A stretch of DNA of 64,000 bases from Hymenobacter glacialis (GTDB taxonomy: Bacteria; Bacteroidota; Bacteroidia; Cytophagales; Hymenobacteraceae), in the NCBI RefSeq assembly GCF_001816165.1, contig NZ_MDZC01000045.1:1-64000 (forward strand), read 5' to 3'. Positions 7,311 to 15,538 of the stretch are shown one piece after another. Both the position numbers and the translations under genes were made by a program. Position 1 is the stretch's first letter; each line of letters begins with the position of its first letter. The notes beneath the pieces are model-generated. The model saw only the letters and a program-made list of their open reading frames with translations, had not been told where the DNA came from and did not search any database.

Positions 7311-7452
7311 AAATGGTGCAGTGAAGCTGGCTCGACTGCGCGGACGCCATATAAGCATGACCATCAGCTTCACGATTTCCTACTATCCAGGAGCAAGTCT
7401 AATTTTTTATTCGCAGAATTAAACGCCGCCCCCGCATTTCCATCCAACTGCC

Positions 7453-7911
7453 ATGACACCTCCCTTCAAGCTCGACGCGCACCCCCGGCGGCCCCGCCCG
7501 CTGCTGAGCGAGCCGCCGGCTGACTACTTCGATAAGTTGCCCACGCGCATCATGGCCCGGCTGCCTCAGCACAATGCCGCGCCTGGTGGGCGCTGGCTGG
7601 CCTGGCTCTCGCCGGCCCTGCGCACCGGCCTGGCCTCGGTGGCCGTGCTGGGCAGCTTCGCGGCTTCCTTTTATCTGAGCGGCGCCGGGGCGGCCGCCCC
7701 GGCGGTGGCCACTACCGCTTCCCTCGATGCCGTGCCGCGCACCGAGTTGGTGGGCTACCTGCTCACGAGCGGCGCCCGCGTCGAAAATACCGATTTGGCC
7801 GTACTGGCCGCCGCCCACCCCGGCTTGGCCAAGGGCTTTCTGCAAGCCACCAAAGCCGAGCTGACCGACGCCCTCGACGCCCAGCCGTCCGAAGAACTTC
7901 TTTATTTATAA
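7453..7911 (+). CDS. Single-pass membrane protein, possible anti-sigma factor
   Basis: The 152-residue product has a polar, proline-rich N-terminus with DYFDKLPTRIMARLP at about residues 25-38. One hydrophobic segment follows at about 55-75, then an outer part of about 75 residues. The topology (short cytosolic N-part, one helix, external part) and the place between an ECF sigma gene and a CpxP/Spy-like gene fit an anti-sigma or signal-relay role. No zinc-binding anti-sigma motif is visible, so the call is from context only. Confidence 0.6.
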   Translation: MTPPFKLDAHPRRPRPLLSEPPADYFDKLPTRIMARLPQHNAAPGGRWLAWLSPALRTGLASVAVLGSFAASFYLSGAGAAAPAVATTASLDAVPRTELVGYLLTSGARVENTDLAVLAAAHPGLAKGFLQATKAELTDALDAQPSEELLYL

Positions 7912-7929
7912 TCTACACCCTCCCGTATC

Positions 7930-8424
7930 ATGTCTGTTGCTACCTCCCTCTTCCGATTGTTCAGCCTGGCTGCCCTGCTGCTGGTGCTGGCCCCCAGTGC
8001 CCAGGCCCAGCAGGGCGGTGGCCGCCGCGGCCAGCGCCTGGGCCAGCTCGAAAACGCCAAAATTGCCTTCATCACCACCCGCGTGGCCCTCACCCAGGAC
8101 CAGGCCCAGAAGTTCTGGCCCCTCTACAACGAGTTCACCGACAAGCGCCGCGACCTCAACCGCAACGGCCGCCTGCTGCGCCGCGACGTGACCGATGCCA
8201 TGACCGACCAACAGATTCGCGAGAACTACGCCCAGTCGTTCACCAAGCGGCAGCAGGAGCTGAATCTGGAAAAGGAGTACTTCGAAAAATTCCAGAAGGT
8301 GATTTCCCTGCGCCAGGTGGCGCAGCTGTTCATGGCCGAGCGCGACTTCACCAAAGAAGTCATAAGGCGCGTGGCCGGGCAGGGCGGCATGCGCGGACCA
8401 GCCGGCGCCAACGACGACAACTAG
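7930..8424 (+). CDS. Periplasmic CpxP/Spy-like protein
   Basis: The 164-residue protein starts with a signal peptide (about residues 1-24, ending AQAQQ). The mature part is helical and highly charged. It holds two repeats of the LTQxQ type seen in CpxP/Spy/ZraP-like proteins (ALTQDQAQKFWPLYNEF and a second helix near LRQVAQLFMAERDF). Such proteins bind unfolded proteins or metal in the periplasm and feed back on envelope-stress signalling. It is the third gene of the sigma module, 18 bases after the previous gene, and is followed by a strong terminator. Confidence 0.7.
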   Translation: MSVATSLFRLFSLAALLLVLAPSAQAQQGGGRRGQRLGQLENAKIAFITTRVALTQDQAQKFWPLYNEFTDKRRDLNRNGRLLRRDVTDAMTDQQIRENYAQSFTKRQQELNLEKEYFEKFQKVISLRQVAQLFMAERDFTKEVIRRVAGQGGMRGPAGANDDN

Positions 8425-8453
8425 CCCGGCCCCGGCCCCGCCCATCGGTACTT

Positions 8454-8491
8454 CGAGGCCGCTGCCCCCCCGCAGCGGCCTCGTTACTTTT
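8454..8491 (+). terminator. Terminator after the CpxP/Spy-like gene
   Basis: A perfect 12-bp stem (cgaggccgctgc at 8454-8465 with gcagcggcctcg at 8472-8483) is followed by TTACTTTT. The T-rich tail overlaps a TAnnTTTG promoter box for the next gene. Confidence 0.75.
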
Positions 8492-8492
8492 G
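8485..8492 (+). promoter_or_regulatory. Bacteroidota-type -7 box (TACTTTTG)
   Basis: TACTTTTG matches the TAnnTTTG consensus. It lies about 120 bases before the aminotransferase start, with no clear TTTG at -33. The transcript would carry the REP palindrome (8507-8582) in its 5' leader. Confidence 0.45.
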
Positions 8493-8506
8493 TGGCATAA
8501 TCAAAA

Positions 8507-8582
8507 CCATCTGTCATCCTGAGCGCAGCGAAGGACCTTATCACGTAGCAAGGTCCTTCGCTGCGCTCAGGATGACAGATGG
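8507..8582. repeat. REP-like family 2 palindrome
   Basis: CCATCTGTCATCCTGAGCG and its inverse form a nearly perfect 30-bp stem with a tiny loop. The core GCGAAGGACCTTATCA is the same as at 7226-7310 and 45587. It lies between the promoter box and the aminotransferase start. Confidence 0.9.
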
Positions 8583-8611
8583 CAGCCCCGCGAAACTAAC
8601 CTATTCCTTAA

Positions 8612-9811
8612 GTGCATCTGACACCCCGCCAGCTATTCCTGCGCCACCAGGCCCAGACCTCCGATTTCCCGCTGCTGCTGGAAATTGAGCGGGCCGAAGG
8701 CGTGTACATGTACGCCCCCGACGGCCGCCGCTACCTCGACCTCATTTCGGGCATCGGCGTGAGCAACGTGGGCCACCGCCACCCGCGCGTGCTGGCCGGC
8801 ATCCAGGCCCAGCTCGACAAGTACCTGCACCTGATGGTGTACGGCGAGCTGGTGCAGGCCGTGCCCGCCCAGCTGGCCGAGGCCCTGCACCGCACCCTAC
8901 CCGCCCACCTCGACTCGGTGTACTTTACCAACTCCGGCACCGAGGCCATTGAGGGCGCCCTCAAGCTGGCCAAGCGCCACACCGGCCGCACCGAGCTTGT
9001 TTCCTGCCTCAACGCCTACCACGGCTCCACGCACGGCGCCCTGTCCATCACCGGCTCCGAGGGCTTCAAAAACAGCTTCCGCCCGCTGCTGCCCGACGTG
9101 CGCCACATCCGCCACAACGACTTCGCCGACCTGCTGCTCATCACCGAGCGCACGGCCGCCGTGGTCATTGAAACCGTGCAGGGCGAAGCCGGCGTGCGCG
9201 TGCCCTCCGAGTACTACCTGCCGGCCCTGCGCCGCCGCTGCCGCGAAGTGGGCGCCCTGCTCATCCTCGACGAAATACAGTGCGGCTACGGGCGCACCGG
9301 CACCATGTGGGCCTTCGAGCAGTTCGGCATCGAGCCCGACATTCTGGTGTGTGCCAAGGGCATGGGCGGCGGCATGCCCATCGGCGCGTTCATTTCCAGC
9401 ACCGAAATTATGAGCGGTTTCAAAACCAATCCCATTCTGGGTCACTGCACCACATTTGGAGGCCACCCGGTGAGTTGCGCGGCCGCCCTGGCCACCCTGC
9501 AGGTGATGCAGGACGAAAGACTAGCTGAAGGCGTGGCGGAGAAAGCGGCGCGGTTCCGCGCGCAATTGCACCACCCGGCCATTCGGGACGTGCGCGGCTG
9601 CGGCCTATTGATGGCCGTGGAATTCGATTCTTTCGAAGTCCTCAAACCCATCATCGACCATGCCCTGGCGCACGAAGGCATCCTCACCGATTGGTTCCTG
9701 TTCTGCGACAATTCCCTGCGCCTGGCCCCACCACTCACCATCACCGAAGCCGAAATTGACGAGGCCTGCGCGGCCCTGCTGCGGGCTATTGATGCGGTAG
9801 TGGGCGGGTAA
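8612..9811 (+). CDS. Class III PLP-dependent aminotransferase (acetylornithine/ornithine type)
   Basis: The 399-residue protein has the whole class III fold: GIGVSNVGHRHPRV near residue 50, FTNSGTEAIEGALKLAKR, NAYHGSTHGALS, LDEIQCGYGRTG, and the PLP lysine in CAKGMGGGMPIGAF. Enzymes of this group transfer an amino group between an omega-amino compound and 2-oxoglutarate, mostly in arginine, ornithine, lysine or putrescine metabolism. The exact substrate cannot be set from sequence alone, and no arginine genes are near, so I give no symbol. The start is a GTG at 8612 downstream of a REP palindrome. The length is normal for the family. Confidence 0.88.
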   Translation: MHLTPRQLFLRHQAQTSDFPLLLEIERAEGVYMYAPDGRRYLDLISGIGVSNVGHRHPRVLAGIQAQLDKYLHLMVYGELVQAVPAQLAEALHRTLPAHLDSVYFTNSGTEAIEGALKLAKRHTGRTELVSCLNAYHGSTHGALSITGSEGFKNSFRPLLPDVRHIRHNDFADLLLITERTAAVVIETVQGEAGVRVPSEYYLPALRRRCREVGALLILDEIQCGYGRTGTMWAFEQFGIEPDILVCAKGMGGGMPIGAFISSTEIMSGFKTNPILGHCTTFGGHPVSCAAALATLQVMQDERLAEGVAEKAARFRAQLHHPAIRDVRGCGLLMAVEFDSFEVLKPIIDHALAHEGILTDWFLFCDNSLRLAPPLTITEAEIDEACAALLRAIDAVVGG

Positions 9812-9826
9812 GGGTAATAAAGCAAA

Positions 9827-9930
9827 AAAGCACGTCATGCTGAGCGCAGCCGAAGCATCTCTACTGCGCAACTAATCAGTTTTAGTATTGCGGTAGAGAT
9901 GCTTCGGCTACGCTCAGCATGACGTGCTTT
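9827..9930. repeat. REP-like family 1 palindrome between convergent genes
   Basis: The arms GTCATGCTGAGCGCAGCCG, then AAGCATCTCTAC, and their inverse enclose a ~30-base loop. It occupies the gap between two convergent genes, so it may also act as a bidirectional terminator. Confidence 0.9.
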
Positions 9931-9948
9931 CTTACCAGGTATGCTTGC

Positions 9949-10407
9949 TTACACAGTCACGTTCGGCCGGGGCAGTTCGTTATAATTCAGGAAGGAAGTG
10001 CTTTCCTCTTTGATGCGCTCGCGGGGAATGCCGTCTTTCACGCCCTGCGAAATCTTGCGCACCAGCACGCCCACAATGGCCTTGCGGAAGCCCAGCTTCT
10101 CAGCCATCACGATGCAGAAATCCATTTCGGTTTCGTCCACCACGCCATCGGCGAGCATCATGTCGACCAGGTCAAAAATCTGGTCAAACCGCTCAGAGTC
10201 GTTGGTGGGCAGCTCGGTGTTGTCGCCTTTGTCTGCGGAAACCAGGGCTTGCACTTCGGCCGAGCTCATACCGTTTTTCTTGCCCACGGCGACGATAAAA
10301 TTCATTTCTCGCGCATCGATGTGCCCATCGGCTTTTGCCAGAGCCGCGAGATTCAGCAAATGGCCCTTGACTTTTTTGGCCTGCTCATTTTCGAAAAAAC
10401 CGAACAT
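9949..10407 (-). CDS. TerB-like protein
   Basis: The 152-residue protein is a helical TerB-family domain. It has LLNLAALAKADGHIDAREM near residues 17-35 and a second acidic repeat MMLADGVVDETEMDF near 87-101. The family occurs in tellurite-resistance TerB and in the N-terminal part of DjlA-like proteins; the acidic repeats may bind metal. No ter partner genes are close. The protein is probably cytosolic, with no signal peptide. Role unknown. Confidence 0.75.
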   Translation of the reverse strand: MFGFFENEQAKKVKGHLLNLAALAKADGHIDAREMNFIVAVGKKNGMSSAEVQALVSADKGDNTELPTNDSERFDQIFDLVDMMLADGVVDETEMDFCIVMAEKLGFRKAIVGVLVRKISQGVKDGIPRERIKEESTSFLNYNELPRPNVTV

Positions 10408-10641
10408 AGAAAGTGGGAATTGAGTGATGAGGAGTGAGTTAGCAGCCGTGGGAAACGTTTCAACAGGTAAGGTAGGCGAAAAAACAACTACTTGCTACAC
10501 CTGAAATACGCGAAGCACAATAAAAAGATAACCACGGCATTGCGGGTACTATGGTGGAGCGGTAGGGCGTTTGCGTTCCTTTCGCCAACTTTGCGAGGTT
10601 TGGGCGCCATTTGCGTGCCTGCCTGTTTTAAGAAAGATAAG

Positions 10642-11613
10642 ATGAAGAGAATCGGAGTATTTACCAGCGGCGGCGACTCGCCGGGCATGAATGCCGCCAT
10701 CCGCGCCGTGGTGCGCACGGCCACGTACCATGGCATAGAAGTGTACGGCATCATGCGGGGCTACAGCGGCATGATTAAGGGCGAGTTCGTGCGCCTCGAT
10801 TCGGCCTCGGTGTCGAACACGGTGCAAAAGGGCGGCACTATTTTAAAATCGGCCCGCAGTCAGAAATTCACTACCAAAGAAGGCCGTCAGGAGGCTTTCG
10901 ACCAACTGGTAAACAACGGCATCGAAGGCCTCGTGGCCATTGGCGGCAACGGCACTTTCACCGGCGCCATGGTTTTTGAGGAGGAATTTGGCATTCCCAC
11001 CGTGGGCATCCCCGGCACCATCGACAACGACCTCTACGGCACCGACTACACCATTGGCTACGACACGGCCGTGAACACGGCCCTGGAATGCATCGACAAA
11101 ATCCGGGACACGGCCGACTCGCACGACCGTTGCTTTTTTGTGGAAGTGATGGGCCGCGACTCCGGCTACATCGCCATCCCGTGCGCCATTGGCGGCGGGG
11201 CCGAAATCGTGATGATTCCCGAAACCCAGATGAGCACCGACGTGGTGGTCGACACGCTGCAGACGGGCTGGAAACGCTCCAAAACATCCTTTATCGTTAT
11301 CGTAGCTGAAGGCGACGAGGAGGGCAACGCCACCAACGTGGCCGCCTGCGTCAAGGAAGCCATTCCCAAGCTCGACACCCGCGTCACGGTTATTGGGCAC
11401 ATCCAGCGCGGTGGCTCGCCCACTGCAGCTGACCGCCTGCTGGGCTCCCAAATCGGCATCGCCGCCGTGGAGGGCCTCATGAACGGCATGCACAACGTCA
11501 TGGCCGGCATCGTAGACAAAAAGCTCGTCTACACCCCCTTCACCGACACCGTGAATAAGAAAAAGCTCATAAACCAGAGCTTCATGCGCATGGTAGAAAT
11601 TCTGAGTGTGTAG
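10642..11613 (+). CDS. pfkA: ATP-dependent 6-phosphofructokinase
   Basis: The 323-residue product is a complete bacterial phosphofructokinase. It has the ATP loop TSGGDSPGMNAAIRAVV, the catalytic GTIDNDLYGTDYTIGYDTA, and HIQRGGSPTAADR of the fructose-6-phosphate site. The glycine in GGDSPG at the ATP site fits an ATP-dependent, not pyrophosphate-dependent, enzyme. It phosphorylates fructose 6-phosphate to the 1,6-bisphosphate, the committed step of glycolysis. The start is the ATG at 10642, preceded by agaaagataag; an open frame upstream to 10492 is AT-poor and unlike the family. Confidence 0.95.
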   Translation: MKRIGVFTSGGDSPGMNAAIRAVVRTATYHGIEVYGIMRGYSGMIKGEFVRLDSASVSNTVQKGGTILKSARSQKFTTKEGRQEAFDQLVNNGIEGLVAIGGNGTFTGAMVFEEEFGIPTVGIPGTIDNDLYGTDYTIGYDTAVNTALECIDKIRDTADSHDRCFFVEVMGRDSGYIAIPCAIGGGAEIVMIPETQMSTDVVVDTLQTGWKRSKTSFIVIVAEGDEEGNATNVAACVKEAIPKLDTRVTVIGHIQRGGSPTAADRLLGSQIGIAAVEGLMNGMHNVMAGIVDKKLVYTPFTDTVNKKKLINQSFMRMVEILSV

Positions 11614-11726
11614 GGTTTTTGAACAGATACAATGAAAGAGAGAGAATATCCCCATCTTGCCCCGCTTTTGCTGGTGCCATGCCCTACCAGCGAGTTCGTT
11701 AGACGGGTTATTTCTCTTTTTCTGCT

Positions 11727-12377
11727 ATGAAACAATTTTATCCCCTATTATCGGCCTTGCCAATGGCACTTATCTGCTCGGCGGTGCAAGCTCAGGACCT
11801 GTCCCAAGCTGAAATGCCAGGCGCTACTGTGGCTGCTTCCGCCGCCCGCCGCCCGGCCCTGGTGCGGTTGGGCCTAGGCTCTAGCGTGAACGGTTCGGGT
11901 GATTATTCCGTGCTCAAAGCGCATGTGGAATATGCGCCGCAGTTCGGCCGGTACTGCCGGCTGGGTTCGCGGCTGGCGTACATCGGCGGCTCACAGCCCA
12001 GTGATTTCGGGTACGGCTACACAGCGCCGCAGTCGTACCGTGCCCTGAACCTGGAGCAGGAAGTATACTGGCTTCCATTTGGTCTCAACAAAACCGTGGA
12101 ATTTAGCTTAGGAATTGGGGCTTTTGTCGGCTATTCTAAGCAGAAGGGCTTTTCTCAGGCTGGATTTAACACTGCCGACTTGAATGGAAACCAGTCTTTC
12201 AGCTTTATTCCTGCCAATGAAAAAGGCTTCAACGTAGGCTATATCGGCTCTCTTAACGTGGATTTTGCACTGGATGAAGCCCGTACCTGGCGGGTGGGGG
12301 GGCGGTTGGCTTTGCAAAACGACACCCGCGCCAATATCCTGCCCGGCGGCCAGTTCCAACTTAGTCGCGCCTTCTAG
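11727..12377 (+). CDS. Outer-membrane beta-barrel-like protein
   Basis: The 216-residue product has a signal peptide (about residues 1-22, ending AVQAQ). Alternating hydrophobic and polar strands follow, and the protein ends in LSRAF, a terminal phenylalanine typical of beta-barrels. Glycine- and aromatic-rich strands (VRLGLGSSVNG, FSLGIGAFVGYS, VGGRLALQNDT) support this. It is probably a small porin-like or structural outer-membrane protein. No enzyme motif. Function unknown. Confidence 0.7.
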   Translation: MKQFYPLLSALPMALICSAVQAQDLSQAEMPGATVAASAARRPALVRLGLGSSVNGSGDYSVLKAHVEYAPQFGRYCRLGSRLAYIGGSQPSDFGYGYTAPQSYRALNLEQEVYWLPFGLNKTVEFSLGIGAFVGYSKQKGFSQAGFNTADLNGNQSFSFIPANEKGFNVGYIGSLNVDFALDEARTWRVGGRLALQNDTRANILPGGQFQLSRAF

Positions 12378-12445
12378 CGCCGGGGCTTAATTTCTTGTAG
12401 CGCACGGCTTAGCAGCTTTCCAGTTGCCGGGCCGTGTTGTTTAGC

Positions 12446-12473
12446 GTAGGAACGCGCCGAGGCGTGTTCCTAC
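12446..12473. terminator. Hairpin between convergent genes
   Basis: GTAGGAACGCGCC (12446-12458) pairs with GGCGTGTTCCTAC (12461-12473) over 13 positions with one mismatch. It overlaps the stop codon of miaA. There is no T tract, so the terminator call is weak. Confidence 0.35.
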
Positions 12474-13381
12474 ATCTCCACCCACTGGTAGGCTGGGTCG
12501 CGGCGCAGCCACGTGAGCTGGCGCTTGGCGTAGCGGCGGGTGTTGCGCTGCAGCAGGCGCACGGCTTCGTCCCAGTCGTATTCGCCATCCAAGTAGCCGA
12601 AGATTTCCTGGTAGCCCACCGTTTGCAGGGCGTGGTGGTGGCGGTAGGGGAGCAGGCCGCGCACCTCATCCAGCAGGCCAGCGGCCAGCATGTGCTCCAC
12701 GCGCAGATTGATGCGCTGGTACAGCACTTCCCGCTCGCGGGTGAGGGCCACTTTCACGTTGCGGAAAAGCGGGTTTTCGGCGGGCGGGCTTTGGGTGTGG
12801 AAGCTGGAGAAAGGCCGGCCGGTGGCCCGCGTGATTTCTAGGGCCCGCACCACGCGCTGCGGGTTTTGCTGGTCGATGCGGGCGTGGGCTACGGGGTCGG
12901 TTTCGGCCAGCTCGGCCACCAGGGGCGCGAGGCCGTGGGCCGCCAGCTCGGCGTGCAGCTGGGCGCGCACGTCGGGCGGCACGGTGGGCAACTCGTCGAG
13001 CCCATCGGTCACGGCCTGCACGTAGAGGCCCGAGCCGCCGGTGAGGATGACCACCGGAAATTTCTGGAACAGTTCCACCAGCACTGCGTGGCAGTCGGTG
13101 GCAAAGCGGCCGGCGCTGTAGTCTTCTGCTATGCTGTGGCTGTCAATAAAAAGATGCCGTACACCGTGCATTTCCGCGGGCGTGGGCTTGGCCGTACCAA
13201 TGCTCAGCTCCCGGAAAAACTGCCGCGAATCAGCCGATACGATTTCGGTGCCGAGCTGCTGGGCCAGGTGCACGCACAGCGCCGTTTTGCCCACGGCCGT
13301 GGGGCCGGCAATGGTGAGCAGCACCGGCCGCGGGTCGGCAGCGGTGGGAGCAAGCTGGGCAAGAATAGCAGGAGGCAGCAA
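12470..13381 (-). CDS. miaA: tRNA dimethylallyltransferase
   Basis: The 303-residue protein has the P-loop GPTAVGKT at about residues 26-33, then DSRQFFRELSIGTAKP, VRHLFID, and LTGGSGLYVQAV, all hallmarks of MiaA. It transfers a dimethylallyl group to N6 of A37 in tRNAs that read codons starting with U. The C-terminal part (NTRRYAKRQLTWLRRD) carries the tRNA-binding signature. The length is normal for the family. REP palindromes lie in the 5' direction. Confidence 0.95.
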   Translation of the reverse strand: MLPPAILAQLAPTAADPRPVLLTIAGPTAVGKTALCVHLAQQLGTEIVSADSRQFFRELSIGTAKPTPAEMHGVRHLFIDSHSIAEDYSAGRFATDCHAVLVELFQKFPVVILTGGSGLYVQAVTDGLDELPTVPPDVRAQLHAELAAHGLAPLVAELAETDPVAHARIDQQNPQRVVRALEITRATGRPFSSFHTQSPPAENPLFRNVKVALTREREVLYQRINLRVEHMLAAGLLDEVRGLLPYRHHHALQTVGYQEIFGYLDGEYDWDEAVRLLQRNTRRYAKRQLTWLRRDPAYQWVEM

Positions 13382-13425
13382 TCGTAGAAGGGTTGAGTTC
13401 TGAGGGTTGAATGTTGAGTGGATAA

Positions 13426-13565
13426 CGGTCGTGCTGAGCCAGCCGAAGCATCTCTAACGTGTCTACAAGAACGTCATGCTGAGCGCAGTCGAAGCATCTC
13501 TACCGTGCTAGTAATTCATTTACTGCTGCGGTAGAGATGCTTCGACTGCGCTCAGCATGACGTTC
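13426..13565. repeat. REP-like family 1: half-site plus full palindrome
   Basis: A partial arm (13426-13460, gtgctgagccagccgaagca) precedes a full palindrome at 13469-13565 made of GAACGTCATGCTGAGCGCAG and its inverse, with a ~35-base loop. It lies between the amidase 3' end and the miaA start. Confidence 0.9.
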
Positions 13566-13580
13566 CTATCCAAACAATCT

Positions 13581-15258
13581 TTAAAAATTCAAATCCGGGT
13601 GTTTCTCATCAAACTCCGTGGCATCCTGGTACGCTTTGGCTAACGCCAGAAGCTTGCCTTCCTCGTAGAGCTGGCCCATAAAGGTGATGGTGGTGGGCAG
13701 GCCGGCGGCCGTGAAACCGTTGGGCAGCGCAATGGCGGGGTGGCCGGTGAGGTTGGTGAGGGTGAGGTTCGGTCCGAAGGAAGGCGCAATGTAGAGGTCG
13801 AAGCCGCGCAGCTTCTCGTCCATTTGCTCGATGAGCAGGCTGCGCACGCGCTGGGCCTGCAGGTACTCCACGGCCGGAATAAAGCGCGAGGAACGGAACG
13901 TGTTGGGCCAGGCCGAGCGGTTTTGCAGCACCATCTGGCCGTCGCGGCCGGAGCGGGTCAGGTCGTCGAACGCGGCCGCGCCTTCGGCGGTGAGCACGAA
14001 GCGCATAGACCCCGGCGCAAGGGCGGGCAGCTCAATGGGCACCAGCTCCACGCCCAGCTTGCGCAGCACCTCCAGGGTGGCCAGGTCGTTGGCCTTGGTG
14101 GGGTAGGTCTGGTCGAAAGCCGTTTTGAGGTAGCCTACGCGCAGCTTTTTTACATTGGTGTCGAAGGCATAGCGGAAGGCGTTGGGGGCCAGCAGGGTGG
14201 CGGCGTCGCGGGCATCGGGGCCGGCGGCGGTGAGGGCGGCCAGCACCAGGGCGCAGTCCTCGGCCGAGCGGGCAATGGGGCCGGCTTTGTCCATGGTCCA
14301 GCTCAGGGCCATGCGCCGGCGCGGCTCACGCGGCCTAGGTGGGCCGCAGCCCGGTTACGCCGCAGGCCGTGCTGGGGCTCACTATGGAGCCCAGCGTTTC
14401 GGTGCCAATGGCAAACGGCAGCAGCCCCGCCGCCACCGCCGACGCCGAGCCCGCCGACGAGCCGCTGGAGCCTTTGGTGATGTCCCAGGGCGTGCGGGTT
14501 TTCTCGCCAAACCACACGTCGCCCTGCGCCAGCTCGCCCAGCGTAAGCTTGGCCAGCAGCACGCCCCCGGCGGCGCGCAGGCGCTCTACCACGGCGGCGT
14601 CTTCGTCCAGGGTCTGGTCTTTGTAGGGCACCGAGCCCCAGGTGGTTTTGTAGCCTTTGGCGCTAAACAAGTCCTTCACGCCGAAGGGAATGCCGTGCAG
14701 CGGGCCGCGGTACTTGCCGGCTTTTATTTCCTGGTCGGCCTGCCGGGCTTGTTGCAGGGCCAGCTCTTCGGTGAGGGTGATGACGCAGTGCAGCTTGGGG
14801 TCGTACTTCTGCAGCCGCGCCAGGAAAAACTTGGTGAGCTCCTCGGAAGAAACTTGCTTGGTGCGCAGCAGTTCGCCCAGCTGCCGCACGGTGTAAAACG
14901 CCAGGTCATTGCGGTTGGTGGGCAGTTTCAGCTTGGGCGTAGCGGGCAGCTTGCCCGCGTTGTCTTTGGGAGCCATCACCATGGCTTGCCGCATGCGCAG
15001 GGGCCGGGGGTCGAAGCCGACAGCGGGAGATACGCTATTGAGCAGGTTGATTTTGCGTAGCGCCTCGTAGCTGTCGCGGTAGCCCGTAAGGTTGCGGCGC
15101 GTGGAGTCGAGCTGCGCGTCGGTGAAGCTCAGGCCAAACAGCTGCTGCGCCGAACGCAGCATAGGCACTGTGATTTCGTCTGGGGCCGTGGGCCGGGCCA
15201 CAAAGCCTACGGCGAAACAGGCCGTGCCGAGCAGCAGGGCGGGGAGGATTTTTTTCAT
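13581..15258 (-). pseudogene. Amidase (amidase signature family), frameshifted
   Basis: Two frames on the minus strand together make one amidase of about 560 residues. The first part (15258-14335) has a signal peptide, catalytic lysine in GIPFGVKDLF, and the serines in KGSSGSSAGSASA and GTETLGSI. It stops at a TAG after CGVTGLRPT. The second part (14312-13581) begins in the other frame at MALSWTMDKAGPIARS, the normal continuation. Only 25 bases separate the parts where 27 are expected (a YGRVSRAGA-like segment). Two single-base deletions, or one insertion, would explain it. It would hydrolyse amides in the periplasm if intact. The lesion could be real or an assembly error. Confidence 0.75.
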
Positions 15259-15284
15259 GTGGTAGGGTGATAAAAGCTACGCAA

Positions 15285-15292
15285 CAAAGCTA
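15285..15292 (-). promoter_or_regulatory. Bacteroidota-type -7 box (TAGCTTTG)
   Basis: TAGCTTTG on the minus strand matches TAnnTTTG, 27 bases before the amidase ATG. No clear -33 TTTG is seen. The gap to the glycosyltransferase stop (15259-15538) holds nothing else I can name. Confidence 0.4.
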
Positions 15293-15538
15293 CACCAGCA
15301 GGGGCGGGACTGCGCTGCTGGGGTGGCGCATTTCTGCACCATGCGAATAGCTGCAAGCGCAAGCGCAGGCGTTGCACTTGCGCCGCCACTATGCTTCTAC
15401 TGCGCCAACGTCCAATGAACATACCCTCATTTAGCTACTCAAACAGCTTGCAATAGCCTGCCCGCTTAGATACCCAATTCGGGCCCAAACAAAAGCCAGA
15501 ATCCGGGGCAGCCATTCATAAACCGGTCCGTGTGCGGC

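Noticed and set aside
10492..10641. Upstream extension of phosphofructokinase
   Set aside because: The frame is open, but the family starts at MKRIGVFTSGGDSPG. The upstream part reads as noncoding and the ATG at 10642 has a purine-rich stretch before it.
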